A DNA stretch of 64,000 bases from Anatilimnocola floriformis (lineage in GTDB: Bacteria; Planctomycetota; Planctomycetia; Pirellulales; Pirellulaceae): assembly GCF_024256385.1 (NCBI RefSeq), contig NZ_JAMLFW010000005.1, positions 1 to 64,000 of the forward strand, given 5' to 3'. The notes below the pieces were generated by a model, which saw only the letters and a program-made list of their open reading frames with translations, was not told the origin of the DNA and did not search any database. Shown one piece after another: positions 33,953 through 42,608 of this stretch. Each line of letters opens with the position of its first letter. Within the stretch, counting starts at the first letter, position 1. Position numbers and translations under genes: made by a program.

Positions 33953-35617
33953 ATGCATGCCAGTTATGTCAACTCGTCCCTCAAGCAGCTGCGAGACCAG
34001 CAGGTTCGCTTCGCGCCTCGGGAAAAGAAAATCGAACAAGTAAACCGGGCCGAACGGCTCCTCGCCGAGATGGACCGGGAACGCAACTATACGTACGAGT
34101 ACCTCTGTTTCCGCATTACGGACTATCGCCCCGAAGCGACTCCGAGCGTGGTGATGGACGGGAAAGACGCCATTCACGATCTCCGGCTGTTTGTCGAAGA
34201 CGTATCTGACGCCGCCAACATCCCCGTCGGCGATGCCGGCGAGCCGGTGCACACCGTCGAAGAACTCAGCAAGCTCTTCAAGGTTTCGACCAAGACCATC
34301 GCGCGTTGGCGTGAGCAGGGTCTGGTGAGCCGTCGTTTTGTGTTCGAAGGACGTCGCAAACGCGTGGGTTTCCTGCGCAGCAGCGTCGAACGCTTCATGA
34401 CCCAGAACGAAGAGAAGATCAAACGCGGCGAAAAGTTTAGCCAGCTGACCGAAATCGAGAAGACCGAGATCATCGATCGCGCTCGTCGCCTGGCGACGGC
34501 TGGCGGTTGCCCCTCGGAAGTTGCTCGCCGCGTCGCGAAGCGGATGAACCGGAGCGTCGAAACGATTCGTTACACCCTGCGAAACTTCGATCAGCAGAAT
34601 CCCCATCTGGCCATTTTCCCGGACCAGACGGGCCTGTTGTCGGACGAGCAGAAGCAGCGGATCTATCAGCAAGCCAAACGCGGTGATTCGATCGACGTGC
34701 TCGCCAAGCGGTACTGCCGCACGCGGACCACGGTCTATCGTGTGCTGAACGAAGTTCGCGCCAAGCGGATTTTGGAACTGCCGCTCGAATACATGCACCA
34801 CGAAAGCTTCACGCCCGAGAACGAAAAAGAGTTCTTTGGCCCGATGCCGGTGCCAGAAACCCCGACGCGCAAGCTGCGCAGCCCGAGTGGATTGCCGCCG
34901 TACCTGGCTGCTCTCTACGAAGTGCCGCTGCTGGCTCGTGAGCAGGAGATGCACTTGTTCCGCAAGTTCAACTTCCTGAAGCACAAGGCCAAGACGCTTC
35001 GCGATCAGCTCAATCCCGCCGCCGCTCGCACCAGCGAGATGAACGAGATTGAGAACTTGTACGAAGAAGCGGTCAAGGTGAAGAACGAGATCGTGCAGGC
35101 CAACCTGCGGCTGGTGGTTTCGATCGCCAAGCGGCACGTGAGCGGCACGGAAGATTTCTTCAGCCTGGTGAGCGATGGCAATATGTCGCTGATCCGTGCC
35201 GTCGAGAAGTTCGACTTCTCGCGCGGCAACAAGTTCAGCACGTACGCCTCGTGGGCCATCATGAAGAACTTCGCCCGCACCATTCCGGAAGAGTACAAGC
35301 GGCGCGACCGCTTCCGCACCAGCCAGGACGAACTGTTCGTCGGCCAAGCCGATAGCCGGCCGGACTCGCTAAATCAGGAAGTAGTGCAGAACACGCTGGA
35401 GTCGCAGGTGCAAAAGATCCTGGCCCAGCTCGACGAACGCGAACGGCAGATCATCATCAGCCGCTTCGGCCTCGATCACAGCCAAGAACCGCTGACCCTC
35501 AAAGAAGTCGGCGCCGAAATGGGTGTGACCAAGGAACGCGTCCGCCAGATTGAGTCGCGTGCTCTGACGAAGGCTCGTCAGGTCGCGATGAGCGAACACA
35601 TCGAACTGCCGGACTAA
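33953..35617 (+). CDS. Sigma-70 factor with three N-terminal helix-turn-helix segments
   Basis: The 554-residue product couples DNA-binding modules to a sigma core. Segment 1 (about 98-148) is MerR/excisionase-like: VHTVEELSKLFKVSTKTIAR, then WREQGLVSRRFVFEGRRKRV. Segment 2 (about 165-212) holds GGCPSEVARRVAKRMNRSVE. Segment 3 (about 228-272) holds DSIDVLAKRYCRTRTTVYRV. The core has region 1.2 (LPPYLAALYEVPLL), region 2 (ANLRLVVSIAKRHV, LVSDGNMSLIRAVEKFDF, FSTYASWAIMKNF) and region 4 (TLKEVGAEMGVTKERVRQIE). Sigma region 3 is short. This architecture is seen in planctomycetes but its regulation is not described that I know of. An ideal terminator follows at 35651. Confidence 0.93.
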   Translation: MHASYVNSSLKQLRDQQVRFAPREKKIEQVNRAERLLAEMDRERNYTYEYLCFRITDYRPEATPSVVMDGKDAIHDLRLFVEDVSDAANIPVGDAGEPVHTVEELSKLFKVSTKTIARWREQGLVSRRFVFEGRRKRVGFLRSSVERFMTQNEEKIKRGEKFSQLTEIEKTEIIDRARRLATAGGCPSEVARRVAKRMNRSVETIRYTLRNFDQQNPHLAIFPDQTGLLSDEQKQRIYQQAKRGDSIDVLAKRYCRTRTTVYRVLNEVRAKRILELPLEYMHHESFTPENEKEFFGPMPVPETPTRKLRSPSGLPPYLAALYEVPLLAREQEMHLFRKFNFLKHKAKTLRDQLNPAAARTSEMNEIENLYEEAVKVKNEIVQANLRLVVSIAKRHVSGTEDFFSLVSDGNMSLIRAVEKFDFSRGNKFSTYASWAIMKNFARTIPEEYKRRDRFRTSQDELFVGQADSRPDSLNQEVVQNTLESQVQKILAQLDERERQIIISRFGLDHSQEPLTLKEVGAEMGVTKERVRQIESRALTKARQVAMSEHIELPD

Positions 35618-35650
35618 ATTCGGCCGTGAGATTTTGAAAAGCAACCTTCG

Positions 35651-35678
35651 GGGATGAGCGAAAGCTCATCCCTTTTTT
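35651..35678 (+). terminator. Rho-independent terminator of the HTH-sigma gene
   Basis: GGGATGAGC (35651-35659), tetraloop GAAA, GCTCATCCC (35664-35672) and six T residues (35673-35678). Stem is perfect over nine base pairs; it lies 34 bp after the stop. Confidence 0.92.
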
Positions 35679-35792
35679 CGTTTGAAAGTTGGGTTCGATG
35701 GCTACTCCCTACGCTAAAAGGAGTTGCAATACCCCACGCACCATGTAGTCTGAACGTTTCGTTATTCGCAGCCTTCCTGAAGCGACTGTCCA

Positions 35793-37292
35793 ATGCCAGA
35801 CAACAGCCAGCCGCCACCAGATCCTCGGTCGCGACCTCGCGCTCTGCCGCGGGCAATTCCGCTCAATCCGCTGCCGCCACCAACTCCTCCTCCGCAGCAG
35901 CCGCCGATTCCTCCGCAAATGTGGCAGCCACAGCCACCTCCGGCCGGCTATGCACCACCGAATTATCCGCCACCGAATCATCCCCCGCAGCCGCGCCCAA
36001 CTCCGCCCTATCAACCACCGGGCTACCAACAGCCCAACTACCAACAACCCGGTTATCCGCAGCCGCCCTATCCACCGCAGCAGTATCAACCACCTGTTTA
36101 TCAGCAGCCCGTCTATCAGCCACCACCGGAGCCCCAGCCGTTTGTTGTCACGACAAAACCGCGGCAGACGCCAGTAATCAATCGCGGTCGCGGCTCCAAG
36201 AAAAGCAGCGCCGGGACGGTGATTACCACCATCTTCGCGGTTGTCGGTGTGATGGTGCTTGTCTGCTGCGGTGGCCTGTTTTTCTTAGCCGAGTCGCGCA
36301 GCGGCGATAGCAGCGGCGGGTCCGACGGCCGCTACGATCTCGAAAAAGTTCCTCTGCCGAATTTCCCGCCGTACCAGACGGCCATGAAAAAGCGGTTCGG
36401 CAATGTGATGCTACACAGCATCCCGCTCGGCACGAGTCGCAACGGGCACTACTCGACTCCTGGCCACGGCGGCTCGCTGTTTTATTATCTGCCACCGGGC
36501 GAGCATGCGCCCGGGTCGCTTCCGTGCGTCTTAATCACGGCGGCGGGGAGCAACTTGTTTCAGGGGAAAAATTTCGATCGGATCACGACTGTCGAAGATG
36601 CTGCCGAACACCTGCCGTACGTGCATGCCGGCATGGCGGTGATGGTGTACGAGATGGATGGCAGCCAGGAATTCAAGACCGACTCTGAATTCAAAACGGT
36701 CCACAAAGACTTCAAGGCCGCCTGCGCGGGGATGGTGAACGCTCGCAATGCGTTTGAGTACGTCCTGCAGAAGTGCCCCGAAGTCAACCCAGATCAGATC
36801 TTCGCCGCGGGACATAGTTCCGCAGGAACTGCCGCGTTGCTGTTTGCCGCTCATGAACCTCGTCTGGCCGGTTGTGTTGCCTACGCACCGGTCACGGACA
36901 TTGCGAAGTTTCTCCCACCCGACTCCTTTTTTAAATTGTTGAGAAGGATGCCGTCGCTAACCTTCTACATGTCGAAGGCCTCTCCTGCCACGCATGCCAA
37001 GCACATTGAATGTCCGGTCTACTTATTTGCCTCTTATGGGGACAAAGTGGTGGACCGGGACCAAGTCGAAGGTTTCACCAATATTCTTCGCAATACGAAC
37101 TCCAACGTGGAGCTGGACATGGTTGGCTTCGGCGACCACTACCAGTCGATGATCGACGACGGCGTCCCGTCAGGGATTAGTTGGATCAACATGCAAATCG
37201 GTAAAACTGAGCAACGAATTAAACCAGAGCAGCGGCGCTCGAAGAGAATACTGGAGAATCATTCGAAGTCGCCGCGAGCGCCAAACCGGTGA
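35793..37292 (+). CDS. Membrane-anchored alpha/beta hydrolase with proline-rich cytoplasmic tail
   Basis: The 499-residue product begins with about 125 residues of Pro/Gln/Tyr repeats (YPPPNHPPQP, GYQQPNYQQPGYPQPPYPP), a basic stretch, one transmembrane helix (TVITTIFAVVGVMVLVCCGGLFFL), then an alpha/beta hydrolase at about 185-480. The nucleophile elbow is GHSSAG, the late acid region includes FASYGDKVVDRDQVEG and the His lies in VGFGDHYQS. S9-peptidase or dienelactone-type hydrolases match this pattern. The membrane topology places the enzyme outside the cytoplasm. The Pro/Tyr tail may bind partners or be phosphorylated. Substrate unknown. Confidence 0.85.
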   Translation: MPDNSQPPPDPRSRPRALPRAIPLNPLPPPTPPPQQPPIPPQMWQPQPPPAGYAPPNYPPPNHPPQPRPTPPYQPPGYQQPNYQQPGYPQPPYPPQQYQPPVYQQPVYQPPPEPQPFVVTTKPRQTPVINRGRGSKKSSAGTVITTIFAVVGVMVLVCCGGLFFLAESRSGDSSGGSDGRYDLEKVPLPNFPPYQTAMKKRFGNVMLHSIPLGTSRNGHYSTPGHGGSLFYYLPPGEHAPGSLPCVLITAAGSNLFQGKNFDRITTVEDAAEHLPYVHAGMAVMVYEMDGSQEFKTDSEFKTVHKDFKAACAGMVNARNAFEYVLQKCPEVNPDQIFAAGHSSAGTAALLFAAHEPRLAGCVAYAPVTDIAKFLPPDSFFKLLRRMPSLTFYMSKASPATHAKHIECPVYLFASYGDKVVDRDQVEGFTNILRNTNSNVELDMVGFGDHYQSMIDDGVPSGISWINMQIGKTEQRIKPEQRRSKRILENHSKSPRAPNR

Positions 37293-37376
37293 GCGCCACC
37301 TGTTACGAAGGATCGTTTGCCGCGACAATTGAGGCTTGTTCGATAAGCATTTCGTCGCCCTGAAGTTAGCCGTCGC

Positions 37377-37994
37377 ATGCCTGGCCCCGCCCGCTCCGCT
37401 CCCCCGATTGCCAACCGTCTCGAACTGCCGCTGGGCGAAGGCTACGCACTGCGCGTCGATTTCGATCGGGCTCACGATCGCTGGCAACATCGCGTGTTCC
37501 TCGTGGTGCCGGCCAATAGCGAGATCGTCGGACCTGTGCTGCTGCTAGAAAGCATCGAAGGCACTGCTGATGACGATTGGCCGATCAGCCCGCCGCTGCA
37601 ATTCGTCAGCATCGAAACCCGGCCCAAGCAACTGCCGGTCGCCCTGCTCATGGGCATGTCTGGCGACGGCCACTGGTCGGCGAGCATCGAGCAATTAGCC
37701 GCCGACCAGACACTCCGCTTCGACATCGCCTGCCGCGCCAAGTCCCGCCCCGCCAACCTCGGCTCGCGTTACCGCATCGGCCCGCGTGTGGAAAACGCAC
37801 AACAAGACAACAGCGTACAACTGCGAGTGGGAAAACTCACGCTGGAGTTCATGGGCGAACAAGCCAAGGATTCGCCACTGCCGACGATTCAATTGCAGGA
37901 AAAAGAGCTGCACACGCAATTCAACGAGCCGGTGCAGGAGGGAGCTCAGACGTATCGGTGGATTTATCGGCTGCGGGCGATCCCTGCGAGCTAA
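37377..37994 (+). CDS. Hypothetical protein
   Basis: The 205-residue product has no signal peptide. It is beta-rich (LPLGEGYALRVDFDRAHDRW, HRVFLVVPANSEIVGPVLLL, RYRIGPRV), with an immunoglobulin or C2-like look but no known motif. ATG 37377 is chosen; no strong ribosome-binding site is seen. It ends two bases before the end of the Rpn-like remnant on the other strand. Function unknown. Confidence 0.7.
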   Translation: MPGPARSAPPIANRLELPLGEGYALRVDFDRAHDRWQHRVFLVVPANSEIVGPVLLLESIEGTADDDWPISPPLQFVSIETRPKQLPVALLMGMSGDGHWSASIEQLAADQTLRFDIACRAKSRPANLGSRYRIGPRVENAQQDNSVQLRVGKLTLEFMGEQAKDSPLPTIQLQEKELHTQFNEPVQEGAQTYRWIYRLRAIPAS

Positions 37995-37996
37995 CC

Positions 37997-38345
37997 TCAG
38001 GCCGAAGCAGGTGGCAATTTGCCTTCCAGATCGTCGCACAGTTTGGAAAGGCTGGACAATTCCATCGCCGTCAGTTCTTCCTGCGATGTCTGTGGAAGCT
38101 TCAAGACGCCCTGCATCATTCGAATGTGCCTGGCCAAGCCTTTGCGCTCACCTTCTTCGCGTCCTTGCTCTGTTGCCATTTTCAGGTTCCAGCGCTGATC
38201 ACGCTCAGCCTTCAGGCGAGCCTGGTACTGATACCGTTCTTCGGGCGTTTGAGCAATCATTTCCACAACTCCAGTAGCCTTGGCAAATTCGCGACCTGGC
38301 AGCAGTCCCTTCAGTGCTTCTGCTTCAGTCGACCGTCGGATCAAT
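37997..38345 (-). pseudogene. C-terminal remnant of an Rpn-family (PD-(D/E)XK) transposase-like nuclease
   Basis: The last about 115 codons of a minus-strand frame encode EALKGLLPGREFAKATGVVE, MIAQTPEERYQYQARLKAE, RDQRWNLKMATEQGREEGER and a final helical LSKLCDDLEG, the typical C-terminus of Rpn recombination-promoting nucleases. The catalytic PD-(D/E)XK domain, which should lie upstream, is missing; upstream the frame reads antisense-like noise over the PPP phosphatase gene. I therefore call it a truncated pseudogene. Its position next to the phosphatase gene marks an old insertion or deletion. Confidence 0.7.
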
Positions 38346-38367
38346 TCCCAGCGGCATGCAGGCGCCC

Positions 38368-39267
38368 TCACTTCGCGGCGACTTCCTCGTTCACCCGTTC
38401 GTACAAATAGCCGATGCGGCTGAGCGCTTCGATCTGCGTAATGGTTTGCGATATCGGCAGGATCGCATACGCAGCCCGGCCGCTGCAGCAATCCAGAATG
38501 ATCTGCTGCGGATTGGGCGTGGACACACCGTTGGCGCATGGTTCATGGCCATGGATCAGCAGTTTGGCGTTGACGATCTTGGCAAAGGCAGCCGCGTTGG
38601 CAGCGCGAAAGTCGCGACCCCAGACAAGGCGGAAGATGTCACTTCCCGGTTGCCAATCGGCGGGCGTGAGGGGCCGTTCGAACACATTCAGATTAAAGCC
38701 GTTCACGTCGCAGCGGTCGGGCAGTGTGTGAGAAATGAACGCGCCGCCGACGGTCCGAATGGCCAGTGGACACGTACTGATGAACTGCAGATAAGCGCCG
38801 CGGATTTTATCGGTCGCGGCCGCACCGTAGAGCTCGACAATGCCGGCGCGAAACTGCAAATTCAGCATCCGCTTGCTTTTGCAGATCGGAAAATCACCCA
38901 GCTCGGCGAGCTCGTGATTGCTGAGCAAAAAGTGAAACCGCTCGGGATATTCGCACTTCAGCGCGGCGACATCTTCCAGCAGCAGGTGCGACATGCAGCC
39001 TGCATCGCCAGGGTAAGCCGGTCCGCCGTGGCAAACTTCCTGCATGATCAGGTGCCGGCGCGGATTGTTCGGCAAATCGGCGATCTGCAGTATCCGTTTG
39101 AAGTTCAACCGATTGCCATGCAGGTCGGCCGAGATCATCACTTCGTCGCCGTGGTCGGCATCGAGAAAGACGACGTTCCCCTGCCGGGCTTTGGTACGGC
39201 GATTGGCAGCCGCGGCCTGCGCGCAGGTCTGGAGGACGGATTCGATATGCTCAGCGGAGGCAGCCAT
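38368..39267 (-). CDS. PPP-superfamily metallophosphoesterase with altered motifs
   Basis: The 299-residue product has calcineurin-like motifs: SADLHGN in place of GDxHG, EVCHGGP at the position of GDxVDRG, LLSNHEL in place of GNHE, and LLIHGHEP for the late His motif. The first metal-ligand Asp and His are kept, but the GD and GN motifs are changed, so activity or metal set may differ. Ser/Thr protein phosphatase or a related phosphohydrolase is the best description. It is cytoplasmic. An Rpn remnant follows. Confidence 0.8.
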   Translation of the reverse strand: MAASAEHIESVLQTCAQAAAANRRTKARQGNVVFLDADHGDEVMISADLHGNRLNFKRILQIADLPNNPRRHLIMQEVCHGGPAYPGDAGCMSHLLLEDVAALKCEYPERFHFLLSNHELAELGDFPICKSKRMLNLQFRAGIVELYGAAATDKIRGAYLQFISTCPLAIRTVGGAFISHTLPDRCDVNGFNLNVFERPLTPADWQPGSDIFRLVWGRDFRAANAAAFAKIVNAKLLIHGHEPCANGVSTPNPQQIILDCCSGRAAYAILPISQTITQIEALSRIGYLYERVNEEVAAK

Positions 39268-39357
39268 GACGAATTGTCAGCGTACCACCCGAAAAAGAAA
39301 AGGTCTATTTCGGGTGCTCGGCTGTCATCGTAATCCGTACCGCGGCAAAATGCCGGC

Positions 39358-39579
39358 TCACGGACTCTCGCAGGGCACATACAGGCAAATCTCGCTCACC
39401 TTAGCGACCAATTCGAGATAGCGGCGGTGAGCTTCAAAACGATTGGCAAAGTACTGCCGATTCCAGGCATTCTGGCAACGGATTCGCCAGGCGACACAGT
39501 AGTTGGCCGAGGTTGCGGGATCGAATTCGTTATCTTCGAACTGGCAATCGGGTAACTGAGTTTTTGTCGTGGCGACCAT
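39358..39579 (-). CDS. Small hypothetical protein
   Basis: The 73-residue product (MVATTKTQLPDCQFEDNEFD, then YCVAWRIRCQNAWNRQYFAN, EAHRRYLELVAKVSEICLYV) has natural composition, and AGGAA precedes the ATG by seven bases. No family is recognised. It precedes the PPP-like gene on the same strand. Confidence 0.5.
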   Translation of the reverse strand: MVATTKTQLPDCQFEDNEFDPATSANYCVAWRIRCQNAWNRQYFANRFEAHRRYLELVAKVSEICLYVPCESP

Positions 39580-39743
39580 CCGATGATTCCTGTGTTATGG
39601 CTGCGAGTTCGCAGATTGGTGCTGATTCGCAGGCCGCAGCAGTGCTTGCTAGTCTTGTTGTCTTCTCTGCCCAGCGTAGCGATGCTGATTTTGTTACCGG
39701 GATATTTCCCGAACTGGTTACTGCAACCACTACAATCAGCACC

Positions 39744-40472
39744 ATGAGTTGTGACTCCGGCACGCCAGATTTTGCGACGACCCACTGGAGCCTCGTGCTG
39801 CGCGCGGGCGGCGACAATAAATCGGCTACCGCGGCCCTGCAGACACTGTGCGAACGCTACTGGTACCCGCTCTATGCCTATGTCCGCCGTCGCGGCTTGG
39901 CATCGCCCGAGGCGCAGGACCTCACCCAGGAGTTCTTTGCCCGACTGCTCGAAAAAAACTCGCTCGCCGCGGCTTCGCCCGAGCGTGGCAAGTTTCGCGC
40001 GTTCCTGCTCACGTCGCTGAAGAACTTTCTCGTCAACGAATGGGAAAGAGGGCGTGCGCAAAAGCGCGGCGGCGGCGAGCGGCCCATCTCCTTGGATTTG
40101 GAGTCCGCGGAGTCGCGGCTCCGCCTAGAGCCTGCGCACGAACTAACGCCGGAGCGACTCTTCGAGCGGCAGTGGGCGCTGCTCTTGCTCGAGCACGTGA
40201 TGCAACGGTTGCAGGCGGAACAGACGGCCGCCGGCAAGGAACGACAGTTCGAACTCCTCAAGGAGGTCCTCGTCGGCGGTTCCGATCGGCTCCCCTTTCT
40301 CGCGATCGCGACCGATTTGCAAATCTCCGAAGAAGCCGCTCGCCAGGCGGGCAGTCGATTGCGAAAGCGTTATCGCGAACTGCTGCGGGAAGAAGTCAGC
40401 CACACCGTTGCCACCGAAAGCGAGGTGGACGATGAAATTCGGAACCTGTTTCAGGTGCTCGCTGGTGGATAA
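39744..40472 (+). CDS. ECF-type sigma factor paired with a Ser/Thr kinase
   Basis: The 242-residue product has region 2 (ALQTLCERYWYPLYAYVRRR, then EAQDLTQEFFARLLEKN, FRAFLLTSLKNFLVNEWERG) and region 4 (LPFLAIATDLQISEEAARQA, GSRLRKRYRELLREEV), without regions 1 and 3, so it is an ECF sigma. The FATTHWSLVLRAGGD start is typical of planctomycete ECF groups linked to Ser/Thr kinases. The longer frame to 39513 is rejected. The kinase gene follows after about 110 bp on the same strand. Inferred: signal transduction through kinase and sigma factor rather than an anti-sigma. Confidence 0.93.
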   Translation: MSCDSGTPDFATTHWSLVLRAGGDNKSATAALQTLCERYWYPLYAYVRRRGLASPEAQDLTQEFFARLLEKNSLAAASPERGKFRAFLLTSLKNFLVNEWERGRAQKRGGGERPISLDLESAESRLRLEPAHELTPERLFERQWALLLLEHVMQRLQAEQTAAGKERQFELLKEVLVGGSDRLPFLAIATDLQISEEAARQAGSRLRKRYRELLREEVSHTVATESEVDDEIRNLFQVLAGG

Positions 40473-40581
40473 CCGGGAAGTGTCGATTTATTTTTGTCAC
40501 GGGTGGCAAACTATCCTGTAGAAACCGGTAGCAAAGCTCATTCAGCCGGTTTTTCGCCGGCACTACCCGGTTGTGACTCTC

Positions 40582-42594
40582 ATGAACGATCCTGCCATTT
40601 CCCGCTGTTGCCCGACCTGTGGCATGCCGATTCCCGAGCACGCGCCGGCCGGATTGTGCCCGCGGTGCCTGCTAAATGCTGGCCTCGAAAGTGGCGGCGC
40701 GACTTCTCCGGCTACGCCGCCCGGCGGTTTTTCGCCACCGGAGATCGCCATCCTCGCCGCGAAGTTTCCACAGCTAGAAATTCTGGAACTCCTGGGCAAG
40801 GGCGGCATGGGCGCGGTCTACAAAGCGCGGCAACGGGGCCTTGATCGGCTCGTTGCGATCAAGATCCTGCCGCCTGAGATCGGCAACGATCCTGCCTTTG
40901 CCGAACGTTTCGCGCGCGAAGCCCGCGCCCTCGGCAAGCTGAATCATCCGCACATCGTCGCCGTGTATGACTTCGGCCAGGTCGATGGGCTGTATTACTT
41001 TCTGATGGAATACGTCGACGGAGCCAACCTGCGACAGGCAATTCACAGCGGCGGACTAACATCAAAGGATGCATTGTCGATCGTTTCGCAAGTTTGCGAT
41101 GCGCTGCAGTTTGCCCACGATGAGGGTGTCGTGCATCGCGACATCAAGCCGGAGAATATCCTCATCGACAAACGAGGCCGCGTGAAAATCGCCGACTTCG
41201 GCCTCGCCAAACTTCTCGGCCAGGATCAAGCCGATCAAAATCTGACTCACACGCATCAGGTGATGGGCACGCTCCGTTACATGGCGCCCGAACAGATGCA
41301 AGGGTCGAAAGAAGTCGACCATCGCGCCGACATCTTTTCGCTCGGTGTGGTCTTCTACGAACTACTAACCGGCGAGCTTCCCGTCGGCCGGTTTGCGCCG
41401 CCGTCGAAGACCTTCGGCGTCGATGCGCGACTCGATGAAGTGGTGCTGCGATCACTCGAGCGTGAACCGACACTTCGTTACCAGCACGTCAGCGAGGTGA
41501 AGACCCAAGTGCAGTCGATCGCCGGGATCTCGCCTGCGGCACTGCAGAGGATGGTCGGCCGTGAGTACCGTTCGCAGGCGGAGTTCTTTGGTTGGCCACT
41601 GGTACACATCGCGTCCGGTATCGACGCCCAGACTGGCAAGCCAAAAATTGCGCAAGGGATCATCGCCATAGGAGACACCGCGATCGGCGGACTTGCCATT
41701 GGTGGCCGCGCGGTGGGAGTTTTTGCCTGCGGTGGTGTCGCAGTCGGTTTGTTTTCGCTCGGTGGGGTTTCGCTCGGCCTGCTATTCGCCTTCGGCGGTT
41801 GTGCGTTTGGATTGCTGGCTTTCGGCGGACTCGCCATTGGTGCACTTGCGGCGGGCGGCTGTGCTGTGGGCTATTACGCCATCGGCGGAGGCGCGTTCGG
41901 CCTGCACACGTTGAGCGGCGCGTCGCGCGATCCTGCCGCGATGAAGTTATTGGAAAACGTCAGCAATGTTCGCACATGGCCCACATGGATTCTGTGGCTC
42001 GGCCTGGCAGTGCCAGCGGGCTTTGGCTTGCTGATTGGCTTCGTCGTTTGGTTGCAAAATCGCAAAGCCGCTCCTCCGGTTGACCGCGTCATTGAAGAAG
42101 AGAAACGCCTGCGCGCCGAGCAAGATCGCGTGCACGCGCAGCGCATGAGCCTGCGTGATCAAGAGAGTGTGTGGTACGACCTGGGCGTGATTGTCGCTTA
42201 CTTCTTGCGCAGTAAGACCGTGTGCTGGATCATCGGGGCCCTGGCATCGCTGGTGTATCTCGGTTGCCTCATCACATACTTCAATTTCCACGGTCAGCGT
42301 CTGATGCAGGGCGGCCAGCTGGTGCAACGCTTTTCGGCCGGTCAGCCGACACCCTGGCTCACGGTCGAAGCCAGCGCCACCGGTTATCACGCGGCCTTTC
42401 ATTTCTTCTGCTGGGCGCATGCGGTTGCTTTAACGGGCTTCGCCGCACTGCAAGTCGCGCGGCAGATGGAACGATTGCAAACGGGCAAGATGCACTCGAT
42501 GGTCTGGCACTACGTCCTCTGGATCGTTGTGCTCTTTCTGGTTGTCGTGCTCGGACTCTCGCATCTCACGATACCCATTCCGGTGACGCACTGA
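40582..42594 (+). CDS. Zinc-ribbon Ser/Thr protein kinase with glycine-rich repeat and C-terminal membrane domain
   Basis: From ATG 40582 the product has 670 residues. It opens with a zinc ribbon (CCPTCGMPIPEH, GLCPRC). The kinase domain (about 66-320) is complete: GKGGMGAVY loop, VAIK (Lys94), HRDIKPEN (Asp187), ADFGLAK and APEQ. Residues about 352-446 are a ten-residue-period glycine repeat (IAIGDTAIGGLAIGGRAVGV, then FACGGVAVGLFSLGGVSLGL), predicted to form a compact beta-roll or membrane-associated layer. Four or more transmembrane helices follow. Kinases with zinc ribbons next to ECF genes are known in planctomycetes. The repeat is unusual in a kinase. Confidence 0.93.
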   Translation: MNDPAISRCCPTCGMPIPEHAPAGLCPRCLLNAGLESGGATSPATPPGGFSPPEIAILAAKFPQLEILELLGKGGMGAVYKARQRGLDRLVAIKILPPEIGNDPAFAERFAREARALGKLNHPHIVAVYDFGQVDGLYYFLMEYVDGANLRQAIHSGGLTSKDALSIVSQVCDALQFAHDEGVVHRDIKPENILIDKRGRVKIADFGLAKLLGQDQADQNLTHTHQVMGTLRYMAPEQMQGSKEVDHRADIFSLGVVFYELLTGELPVGRFAPPSKTFGVDARLDEVVLRSLEREPTLRYQHVSEVKTQVQSIAGISPAALQRMVGREYRSQAEFFGWPLVHIASGIDAQTGKPKIAQGIIAIGDTAIGGLAIGGRAVGVFACGGVAVGLFSLGGVSLGLLFAFGGCAFGLLAFGGLAIGALAAGGCAVGYYAIGGGAFGLHTLSGASRDPAAMKLLENVSNVRTWPTWILWLGLAVPAGFGLLIGFVVWLQNRKAAPPVDRVIEEEKRLRAEQDRVHAQRMSLRDQESVWYDLGVIVAYFLRSKTVCWIIGALASLVYLGCLITYFNFHGQRLMQGGQLVQRFSAGQPTPWLTVEASATGYHAAFHFFCWAHAVALTGFAALQVARQMERLQTGKMHSMVWHYVLWIVVLFLVVVLGLSHLTIPIPVTH

Positions 42595-42608
42595 CGAAGA
42601 TTGCCGCA

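Noticed and set aside
33725-35347. 540-codon minus-strand frame opposite the HTH-sigma gene
   Set aside because: Antisense shadow produced by GC-skewed codon use; no domain.
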